64,000 bases of DNA, taken from positions 415,333-479,332 of the forward strand of contig QEOQ01000206.1 in the NCBI GenBank assembly GCA_010279815.1. Reading direction: 5' to 3'. The notes under the pieces are model-generated. The model did no database searches, had not been told where the DNA came from, and was given only the letters and a program-made list of their open reading frames with translations. This DNA is from Brachionus plicatilis. Lineage: Eukaryota > Rotifera > Eurotatoria > Ploima > Brachionidae. Position numbers and translations under genes: made by a program. This document shows, piece by piece, positions 21,781 to 31,379 of this stretch (the first letter of the stretch is position 1; each line of letters begins with the position of its first letter).

Positions 21781-23612
21781 AAATTTCTCTTTTTTCTAGA
21801 TGTTTCACATGATTTGAAAGCTCCGAGACAAATTTCGAAATATTAATACGCCATTCATCTAATAAGTTTTTGAATGCCCAGATGCGAGATTTTATCGTTT
21901 TTACTAAGGGCAAAACATTTTTAAGAAATTTCCTTTTTTCTTCAAAATGTGCTATTTTATTATTATTCGTGATTGTAAAACATGAATTAATTGTTATAAT
22001 CGAATTAAAAAATATTTGAAGTATTTGAAGTTGTTTAAGTTAAAAATTGTATCGATTTGTATCGATTTATTTGTTTGTTATTGTATCGATAAAAAAGGTT
22101 TGAGAAGAGATTTAACATATTAAAAAATAATATTGGTATTTTTGGTTAGAGTAAACGACTGATAATTCAATTGAATGAGGTCTTAAAATAATGATTTTTT
22201 TTTTATGAATTTTGGAGGCAAAATAGTTACTTTAAATCAAAATACAAAAAGTAACTTTAATTTTTATTTATTGATAATTAATATAGAAAAAAAAATTGAA
22301 AAATTTTGTTAAATGATATAAAAATAAAACAAAAAAAAACAAAAAATTATATTTCTAGCCAAAAAAATTAATGTGTATCGTATTTTTTTGCTCAGTTGCA
22401 TCGACAGTAAATGATTGATAGACCATCGATGCAATTGGAACTGGTGTCAGTCTCATAAAGGTCTTATATATTGCATTGAGATAATGTTTATCTATGAGAA
22501 TGAAGATAAATCTAGAATAGCGAATTTGATTTTTAACATGCAATTAATTAATAATAAAATTCTAATGAATTTTGTAAACGATTTAAAACTCTAAAATTTA
22601 AGTGAGGTTAAAAAAAAAATATATTTTTCCAAATACCATTGTGAAATTATTCCTATAAAATGTTTTTGATGCTATTCAAATTTTTTTATTAGAATTTATC
22701 AAAATAATTGTGCTGTTATAAAATTTAAAAATATTAATTGAGTTTTTTTTCTTTTGTGAAATTTTTAATTTTGAAATTTAATTTTGTCGCAAATACGTTA
22801 AGTAAAATTAAATGTAATTGCCTAATCAATTTTAACAATAATAAATTTTTATTTTAAAAGAATTATTTTTAAAATTTTTAATTAATCAAAATTAACATTT
22901 TTTTAAAACATTTTTAATATCAGAGAGAAATAATTTAAAAATGGTTTATTCGTATTTGTTCTTGATAATTAGTTCTTCAAAATTAAAATTAAGACATAAG
23001 TAAATTTCTTCTTAAATAGAATTTTTAAATTGAAATGAATAAATTAAATTATTAGGTATAAGTAAAAAAAATCATTTGGAAGAGCAAATAAAGAGATTTT
23101 GAAAGAGTGAAGTTGGGAGCACTTTTTTTCTGGAGCAGAGCAATTTATTTTAAACTCTATAAAATCCGATTCAAATATGATAACTAAGCGAAATTTTAGA
23201 ATATTTTAAATTTTAACAAAATTTATTAATTATCGTAAAAAATAATTTTATATCAATATTCATTTGAAAAAAATAGCTGCTAACTTCACTCTCCCGAGAG
23301 TATTACTTGCTGAAAAAATTTAGATGACTAATAAATAGTAAATATTTGAAAAGTTGCATTCTTTGTGAAAATACTGGAATTTTTCAAAAAATGCTATGAA
23401 TATTTTTAGCAGTAATATTATAACTTTTGTATCAAAATTTATTATTTAAAATAAAATCGATTTCATTTTGAAAAATTTTAGAATAAAATTTACGCGAAAA
23501 CACACTTTAATTTTTATTTGAGCTTTATTGTAAGATAAAGACATTTTAATTTAATAAATTTTTAAATTTAGGAAAAAAAGTGGTTCGAATTTTTTTGTTG
23601 TCTAATAATTAG
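21781..23612. other. AT-rich intergenic upstream of the truncated eIF4A copy
   Basis: Contains three closely spaced TGTATCGAT motifs near 22045-22130 and an open minus frame at 22355-22543 with no recognised domain. From about 23490 onward it resembles the sequence upstream of the second eIF4A gene (about 30712), so the duplication includes the promoter side. Confidence 0.5.
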
Positions 23613-25405
23613 ATGCAATCTTTACAAAAAAACAGAGAAGGTAAAAAGAAGGACCTTGGTAACAATGAAGAGTAGGAAATTTTTTAAAATTTTATCTAAT
23701 TACCTAATTTATTGATTTAACCATAAAAATATTCAAGCAATAAATTAAGCTATTTTTCAAAAATATTAGCAAAATAAGCTTAGTAAAACGTGTTTAAATT
23801 TTAAGTGAATACAAAGCCGACAGCGGCCCGCCAGGTATGGAGGTCGATGGCGTTATCGAGGTGAGTCACAGCCATTAACCATTTAATTGTATCTAATGAT
23901 TTTTTTTGTTTACAGAGCAATTGGAATGAGATTGCTGATAACTTCGATGAGATGAATCTACGCGAGGACTTGTTGCGTGGTATTTATGCGTATGGTTTTG
24001 AGAAGCCTTCGGCTATTCAACAGCGTGCTATCATTCCCTGCATCAGAGGTAACAATTTCTCTAATCCTTTAGTATAAACCCTTCAGAAAAAGATTTTTTT
24101 TTAATCATGAAAAAATCTTTTAATTAATCAAAGAAGGAAAAAAAAATTAAGTTTTAACTGAGTACAAATAATCCGTGTTTATCTTGTACTAATCAAAACT
24201 TGAATAATCATTCTTAAATTTTATTAGATCAATCTTTTATCTACAAACTTTTCTTGAAATAAATTTTCATCATTAATTTTTTAGAAATCCTTTTACAAAG
24301 TCTCATAGTTTTTTTAAGTAATTTTTATGAGATAATAAATAAAAAATAGTAAAAGGAAAATAATAAGAAGATCAAGTGAGATTATGAATTCTCAATATTC
24401 ATTTGTCCCAATCCAATCTTCAATAATTCTTTTAAAAAAGGAAACTGTTGCACATTCAGCTCCAAATAGCATTTAAAATCTCAGTTGCATTTTTTGGCGT
24501 TCCCTATATGTGCCAAATTATCTAATCTGCTTGCTATACTTCATTATTTTTATTTTGATTTTAGATTTTGGAGTACGTAGTATATTGACAAATTAAGAAA
24601 AAAATTAGTTATAAAAAGAGTTTTTTATTAAATTTTTCAAAATTTAAAATTTATTTTTTCAATCTTTCTTTTGCACATTCAGCTCCACATTTTCTATTAA
24701 TCGTTTATCTAGAAGCTTTTCATGAAATAAATTTTCATTATTAATTTTCTGATGAAAATTCATTGCCAATTTGAAATTTTAATTTAAATAATTGACTTTT
24801 CAGGTAGTGATATTATTGCTAAAGCTCAATCTGGTACCGGCAAAACAGCTACGTTTTGCATTTCAATTTTGCAGAAATTGGACATGTCAATTAAAAATTG
24901 TCAAGCCATTATTTTGGTCCCAACTAGAGAGCTGGCTCAACAAGTTAAAAAATTTTTTATTTAACTAGAATTAGCTTTATTCTTGGTTACATTAGATTCG
25001 ATACATCATCTTGTCATTGGGCACCTATATGGGCATAACTTGTGACGCTTGTATCGGTGGTATCAGTATAAAAGAAATTTTGCGTAAATTAGAGGCTGGT
25101 GTTCAAATTATTGTCGGAACTCCAGGCCGTGTGTCCGATATGATAAATCGAACAGCTCTTAGTAAGTCCTTTTAAGCTATGTTAACATCAGATTGTTCTA
25201 ATCAGAATGCTAAGGTCCGAAGACAGTCAAGTTATTTGTTTTGGATGAAGCTGACGAAATGTTATCAAGAGGTTTCAAGGAACAAATTTATGAAATATTT
25301 GCCGAAATGCCATACAATATACAAGTTATGCTTTCGTCGTCCACTATACCAAGTGAGGTTTTGGAATTAATCAAAAAATTCATGAGAGAACCGATCCAAT
25401 TTTAA
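23613..25405 (+). CDS. Truncated eIF4A paralogue (RecA1 domain only)
   Basis: Six exons: 23613-23671, 23806-23860, 23916-24048, 24804-24943, 24996-25161 and 25215-25405. All phases fit, giving 247 aa. It copies the first half of the eIF4A gene at 31380-35190: [16 protein letters not shown]-motif region [11 protein letters not shown], motif [23 protein letters not shown] and the DEAD box are intact. Motif III, SAT in the full copy, is SST here ([10 protein letters not shown]). Compared with the full copy, about one base is lost near 25396 and the frame stops after REPIQF; the RecA2 half (HRIGRGGR) is absent. No full helicase can be made, but the open frame across six exons is well preserved, so it is either a young pseudogene or a half-eIF4A. 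Exon 1 uses a GTAGGA donor, weaker than the GTAAGA of the other copy. Confidence 0.7.
24450..24591 (+). repeat. ~142-nt intronic unit (copy in truncated eIF4A intron 3)
   Basis: Runs from GCACATTCAGCTCC to GTATATTGACAAA. A fragment of a second unit lies at 24673-24688. The same unit occurs six times in two introns of the full eIF4A gene. Confidence 0.85.
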
Positions 25406-25713
25406 TTAAAAAAATCCTAAAATAGTCGATTTTATTGGAATTTGATTTGTTTTTTTATTTTTATAATAAATTATTTGTTTAATTAAAAAATTTAACATCC
25501 ACAACCATTTTTGCTTTATCTTTGAGCACCAGTGAGTCGAAATCACAAATATGGTAACTAAAATTGCGTTTTCTTTTTTCTTTTTTCTTCTATCAGCTTT
25601 TCTTGTCTGTTTTGATTTATTGAAAATTACCGAATGTCACAAAAAGTAAGAATCAACCTTTTTTTTGAAATAAAAATCGAATTTCCGATGCTTTGTGTAA
25701 TATTTCTATCGAA
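25406..25713. other. AT-rich spacer after truncated eIF4A
   Basis: The RecA2-coding half expected here is absent. A short hydrophobic frame starting at 25551 has no support. Confidence 0.5.
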
Positions 25714-26170
25714 TTAGGGATGGTCGACCGAACCAAATTTTTTCAAACCGGTTTTTGTAAATTAAACCGGATTGTTAATATTTATTAAATTATTTTACAG
25801 AATCAATATTAAATCTTTAGTTTTAATAAAAAGCTTCTACAGATTAATAAGAATCATGCAATACAAATTAAAACTAACTTTTACATTTATTTTCCTTGAC
25901 TCTTCCTTTCCTCAACTCTTCCTTTCCCCACCGGAATAGTTGAAGAAGAGTCGAGGAAAGGAAGGTCAAGTAAAAGAAATGTACAAGTTAGTTTTAAATT
26001 GTACTGTACTTAAAGGAAAATATCAAAATAATAAGCCAAAAATTTTTGAACAGTAAATATATTTTATTAAACTACCGGTTCCGAACCGGTTTCTGGTCAA
26101 ATTGGTTCGATTTTTCTAACCGGTTTTAGAAACTGGTTTGTCCAAACCGGTCAACCAACTCTCCGAATTT
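25714..26170. mobile_element. AACCGGTT-rich MITE with a nested Tc1-type MITE
   Basis: The left end ATTAGGGATGGTCGACCG faces CGGTCAACCAACTCTCCGAAT at the right, with repeated AAACCGGTTT motifs inside each end. At 25859-26006 it is interrupted by a second element whose right end AAGTTAGTTTTAAATTGTAC matches the MITE at 51833-51961. The TAGGG-type end suggests a hAT-like origin (inference). Confidence 0.6.
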
Positions 26171-26374
26171 GCTAAAAAAACTTAATTATCTTTGATTTGA
26201 GACTATTCTTGCGAATAAATGCGACAATTTACTTATTTCTTGATCTCATTAAATTAAGACTACCTAAAAATTTGTCAAAATAATGGGTCAAAAAAAAACC
26301 GACTAACAAAGATGGCAAAATGTAGATTTTTTGAAAGATCAAACAAAGATTGAGAGAAAATAGCCAAGTTAGTG

Positions 26375-26870
26375 CCAAGGAAAGACGCAATTGGACCGAT
26401 AAAGATTGGGCTAAAGTTACTTTTAGCGATGAGTCCAACTTTGAAGTCCTAAATAAATTCTAAAATGAAAAATATCATTTAAAGCTCTGTGTCTTAAGAG
26501 TTCAGAAGGGTGTATGCTCAGTTGGTATTTGGGGATGGATTTCTTACGAAGGAGTTGTTGTTGCTCTATATACAACGGGAGAATTAACCAATATGTTTAC
26601 ATGGACACTCTAGAAAACCATTTGATTCCATCCGTAGAACTTTAAATCGGGCCTGATCAAGAGTGAATTTTCCAGCAGGACAGCGCACCTGCACATACGG
26701 CGAACTCGTTAAAAGACTGGTTTAGAGAGAATGATTTTAGAAATCTTCCATAGTGTCCAAGATGCCTGATCTAAATCCAACAGAAAATTTATGGTTATAT
26801 ATCGACTATAAATTGCTGAATTATAGGATAAATTCAGTCGACCATTTATAACAAGTAATGAACAACTTTT
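26375..26870 (+). pseudogene. Second Tc1-like transposase relic
   Basis: Broken frames give WTDKDWAKVTFSDESNFEVL, GRINQYVYMDTLENHLIPS, IFQQDSAPAHTANSLKDW and, after further shifts, a PRxPDLNPxENLW-like end. It is clearly the same family as 19800-20730, on the opposite strand, with many stops and frameshifts. Confidence 0.75.
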
Positions 26871-27054
26871 TATGTTATTCAATTTTACAATTATAATTTT
26901 TTGATAATTATTTTATTCTTACTATGTGTACTATTCATTTAATTAAGTTTTCATTTAAAACAACTTTTCAACCATTCAACTATTGAATTTTTCAAATATT
27001 CTTTTTTTTAAACTCATTCAACTTTCATTTATTCTATTATTCAACTTTTAACTA

Positions 27055-27365
27055 ATAATAATAATAATAATATATATAAGCTACATCAAGACTAGCTTGC
27101 GGAGTTGACCTACTAGGAGGTCCCCTATGGTAGCTCTTTGCACATAACACATAGAAAAGTACTGAAAAAAGAAATCCTGTTTAAATTTTTAGGTCAAAAT
27201 AAGAGTTAAGATTCTCGATAGAAAAAGCTGTAAAGAAAAATTTTATAAATAAATGTTCATCTTCAGGATTGTTGACTAGACCGGAAGGTATCGTATCCGT
27301 TCTCGAACTTGTTGACCGAATCTGTGTCTGTCACTTAAGCTGGCAGAGTGTTCCACTCGTTATCC
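27055..27365 (-). pseudogene. LINE 3' end with (ATT)n tail
   Basis: The minus strand reads NEWNTLPA*VTDTDSVNKFE then NGYDTF and SSQQS, the WNxLPxxVxxxxSVNxFK tail of CR1/Jockey-like ORF2. A 3' UTR of about 200 nt follows, ending in a simple (ATT)n run at 27056-27071, the usual kind of tail for this LINE group. Confidence 0.65.
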
Positions 27366-28094
27366 TGTAATTTTTTAACTTATTCAACTATTCAATTTTT
27401 AAACTTCTAAATTTTAAACTCTTTCAAATTTTCTATTTTCCAATTTTTATTAATCGTTCAACTTCTCCCGTTTCGCTTTATTGAAACCAATAATTAATTT
27501 TAAAGTTTTTTTATAAATTTCATTTTTTTATAGTTTTATTCTTTTCCAAACTTAGGCATCTTTTTTCATTTAAACCTTGAAATATACAAATAAAAAAGAA
27601 AAAAAAGTGATTATTTGTAAAATGTTTCACTGAGTGTTAATATCTTGAAATATGGCTATAACTTTGTTCACATATTTGAGTATTAAATTCATTTAAGTCA
27701 CGGTAATTATCAAATGAATAAAATACTCGACAATAATCTCAAGAATTTATGTAATTTTTTTTCTAAATCAATCAATGGGCAATTATTTATTAAAAAAATT
27801 AAGCAGTATTTAAGATATTACCCTAACTCTTTTTGCTGAACCGAAATCCCTAAACCAGGGCTTCGCCCCGGACCCCTTTATTTTATCTAAAATTTTGTTA
27901 AAATAAATCTAATTTATAAATAAACCCTAGATTGACAATGCGTAAAATGTCGCCAGAAGCTATGTTAATGAGCAATTATTTATTTAATTAAATATATTTT
28001 CATTTGAATTAAAAAAAAAAGAATAATTAAAATATTTAAAAGTTGACTATAAGATATTTAAGTTGAATAATACAAATTAATGTCCATGAATGTT
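27366..28094. other. AT-rich, with a CCGGGGCGAAGCCCTGG-type repeat
   Basis: At 27847-27876 there is a GC-rich palindromic patch (CAGGGCTTCGCCCCGG) that recurs in inverse orientation at 41846-41875. The rest is featureless. Confidence 0.5.
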
Positions 28095-28208
28095 TATAGC
28101 AAGTGCTCCATGATGAATGGTCGAAAATTCCAACTAAAATTTGTAAAAATTTCATTTCTTCTGTGAAAAAACGACTTGTGGCTTACATTAAAAAAAAAGC
28201 CGTCATTT
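28095..28208 (+). pseudogene. C-terminal remnant of a Tc1-type transposase
   Basis: Reads VLHDEWSKIPTKICKNFISS then VKKRLVAYIKKKAVI, the tail expected after the ENLW block (compare VLFDEW at about 19800). It is interrupted by the MITE at 28210, and the residual frame resumes at 28732. Confidence 0.5.
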
Positions 28209-28209
28209 G

Positions 28210-28723
28210 GGCATCTTGAAGTTAATGATCAATTCAATATATCATTTCAATTCAAAGAGTTAATCATTAGATAGTAAAATTAATTTTTGAATTAATTGAA
28301 AAATGTTTAATGTAAAATGCTTTATATGTTATGTAGATTTAAAAAATAAAAAAAATCTTTTCCAGAAATATTTGTAGAAAAGATCGATTTTTTCACTTAT
28401 TACTTTTTTGGAATTTTAATATTTGAAATTCATTTTTAAATTTTATTTTAATTTTAAGTGCTAAATACAAATAATTTTGAATAAAAATTGCAAAATAAAC
28501 TCTACAAAAAGTAAATTTATAAAAATTTAAATATTAAAATCGCTTTTTATCAATGGATTTAGAAAATATTTATTTTAATAATTTAATTTTTTTAAATCTA
28601 CATAACATTAAAGCATGTCATATTAAAATTATTTAAATAAATTCAAAGATTAATTTTAATATCTAAATATTAACTCTTTGAATTAAAGTGATATTTTGAA
28701 TTGATCTTCAACTTCAAGATGCC
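28210..28723. mobile_element. 514-bp MITE with 8-bp target duplication
   Basis: Terminal GGCATCTTGAAG faces CTTCAAGATGCC, flanked by the perfect direct repeat GTCATTTG (28202-28209 and 28724-28731). The inverted arms continue for at least 65 bp and, with gaps, to about 150 bp (GTTATGTAGATTTAAA faces TTTAAATCTACATAAC). No coding content. GGC ends and an 8-bp duplication are shared with 41184-41515. Confidence 0.9.
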
Positions 28724-28788
28724 GTCATTTGAAAGCCTGAAATAATTTTGATTCTCAGTCATGGACAAAATTCGATATTTACCATTTA

Positions 28789-29420
28789 CAGTCATCCTTC
28801 GATTATGTCACGGTGTTTGTTCCAGCCAAAAATGGGGATATAATCAGATTGGGACATAATAAAAAAAAATTTGATTTATAGAATTTATTACATTTACAAA
28901 AACATAATTAGTATAATACAAAACATAATTATTTATTAAATAACAAAACGGAATAAAATAATTTGAATAAAACATTAACTAAGAAAATTTGTAATTTTTG
29001 GTTGAACCAAATTTTTCAACGCTTCAGCGTGACAATTTTTAAAAAGGTCTCTAATAGATTTTATCTTGTCTGATTCAACAGACTTAAACTTTTCAAAAAA
29101 ACTAATACAATTAGTTTTACTAATACGTTTTTGTCCCGGCAATTTTTTTTATTATTCAAAAAAATAAACTTATTGTGAACTTTAAATAAATGAGGCGTGC
29201 TTTCGAGAAAACGGGACATAATAAAGTAAGAATTATAATTACAAAATATTGCACTGTTCTTTATTTTTTGATGACATAATGAAATTATGGGACTAATTAT
29301 TGGGACATAACAAAACTCACTTTACAATGTAAGGTATTATAAGAAATCCGTTCTTGAAGATTTTTGGGATAAATTCAAAATGGGACTTAATAGGGACGTG
29401 ACATAATAAAAAGATGACTG
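28789..29420. mobile_element. pogo/Tc1-type MITE with TA duplication
   Basis: CAGTCATCCTTCGATTATGT at the left faces GACATAATAAAAAGATGACTG at the right, flanked by TA on both sides (28787-28788 and 29421-29422). GGGACATAATA-type motifs repeat internally. CAGT ends plus TA duplications point to the Tc1/mariner/pogo superfamily. No transposase inside. Confidence 0.8.
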
Positions 29421-29422
29421 TA

Positions 29423-30850
29423 TTCGATTTTTCGATTATTCAACTCTAGGACTTTTCGAGTATTGACTATTGATTTTAAGAAAAAATCGAATAATCGAAT
29501 AAAATTAGTTGAAATTAATATTTTTCGAAAACTTAAAAAATCTAATTAAAAAGTTTGAATTTAACTAGCTAATTTAACTAACTAATATTTTAACTAAAAA
29601 CTTGAACCATTTATAACCCTTTTGTTAAATTTAGTTTTTTTATTTAAATTTGGAATTAAAGTAAAAATTAAATCAATTTGAGCATGTTTTAACAATTTTT
29701 AAAAAACAGTTTTATAACCATGTGATTATTTTAATAAAGCTTTAATTTTATTTTGATGTTGAATGCGAAAAATTTAAACAAAAGGATTAAAAAATATAAA
29801 AAATGTGAAAAGTTTTTGGAATTTTTTTTATTTTAAACCAATATGAAAAATTTCTATGAAAATCTGATAATTTGAAAAATCATCGAACCGAATTGAAATT
29901 AATTGATTAATTTAAATAAAAAATTTTATTAGTCAATATATTTTTTAAGTTTTTTTTATATTGCATTTTTTATTCTTTATTACAAAAATAATTCATTTTA
30001 AAATATATTTATTTTTTTTATTCCAACCACTCTAAACTTAAACTTTAAAAAAAAAATTAAAAAGTACAATTCATAATTTTTTTAATTATTTTCTAACTTG
30101 TATTGTTGTAAAACTTGAATTTTTTTTAAATTCCAAGTCATGACTTTGACTTGAATCAGACTTGTGCTGACTTTTTTTTATGACTCTTATACACGTTTGG
30201 TCAAATAAAATATTAGATATTTCCAAATAAACATAAATAATCGACATTTTTATTGTTAAACTCGATTTAATTTTTCAAAACGTGCTTTGAATTCTACTAT
30301 ACGTAAAAGATGAATTTAAAAATTATAAAAAATTTAATTTTTTCTTATGAAATTAAAAATCAACACATTTCGAAATTAAAATGCCTTTAAATAAAAATAT
30401 TTCTTTGTAATTAAAACTACTTATTTTGCAAAAATTTTAAACTTTCTCAAATTCTCAAAAATTTTATTATATTAGAAATAGATAATATTTTTAAATCAAA
30501 GTCCAAAATCGACTGTAAAAAGATAAAATATCAGTCGTTAATTTTATATGATAAATAAATAGATTAGAAATCTAAAAAAATTTGGTGATATGTTAACTTT
30601 ATTTTGATTTTAAGATAGCAGTATTTTCCAATTTTTATCAACTTCCAAATGGAGGTTAAAAAATTTATAATTTGAGCTAAATTAACTTGAAATCGAGTAT
30701 AAAATTCACATGAAAACTCGATTTATTGTTTATTTGAGTTTTTTGCAAGATAAAAACTTTTTTTGAGACAAGATAAATTTTAAAATTTATTTTGTTATTT
30801 AGATTATAGATAAAAAGGAACAAAAATTTTATTTTTTGTCTTAAAATTAA
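29423..30850. other. AT-rich intergenic upstream of eIF4A
   Basis: Short ATTATTCGATTATTCGA-like motifs near 29435-29505 and a CAAGTC/GACTTG patch near 30135-30180 (similar patches at about 37555, 54095 and 58145). No gene seen. Confidence 0.5.
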
Positions 30851-30936
30851 ATGCAACAAACAAACAAAGAAGGAGAAGGTAACAGTAAAACTGGTTCCGA
30901 TAGTCGTCCAGAGAACGGCCAAGAAAACAATGAAGT
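30851..30936 (+). CDS. Candidate alternative first exon of eIF4A (1a)
   Basis: ATG followed by 28 codons (MQQTNKEGEGNSKTG, PENGQENNEV), with a GTAAGA donor at 30937 in phase 2, compatible with exon 2 at 31577. It has a counterpart in the truncated copy (exon 1 at 23613-23671), so it predates the duplication. It would give a 428-aa isoform. Confidence 0.55.
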
Positions 30937-31379
30937 GTAAGATGTGTTTTGAAAATTTAATCCAAAAATTTTGTCTTTTTTGAAAGCGTGTTTTTTATGA
31001 AAAAAAAAATTATTTTGTCTAGCTGCAGAAAAAATTTAGAAGTTATCTTTAGACTTGAGAAAAAGAGAGAGAGCATGCAAATTATGAGTTCAAGTTGAAA
31101 TTTTATACATAAAAAAGCGCATTTTCGATCAATTAGACTCATCATAATATTAAAATTTCCAAAAACATGCTTTGAAAATTTTGTGTTTAGGAGGTTGGTT
31201 TTGCTCTGAATTGCAGTCAAAGCAATTTTCTTTAGCAAAATGTGCACACAGAGCTCACACTTAAGCATACTTTGTGTATAAGTATAGATTTATTTTGCTC
31301 TCTCACTCTTGCTTCCAAAATTTCATTCACATCAAACATATAAAATTCATATGTTTCTTTCCTAATATAGTGAATTAAA

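Noticed and set aside
22355..22543. 62-aa minus frame with fairly normal composition
   Set aside because: No recognised domain and no flanking exons that fit; kept only as a remark in the gap entry.
25551..25630. Short hydrophobic ORF after truncated eIF4A
   Set aside because: 23 codons of mostly Phe/Leu from T-rich sequence; no support.
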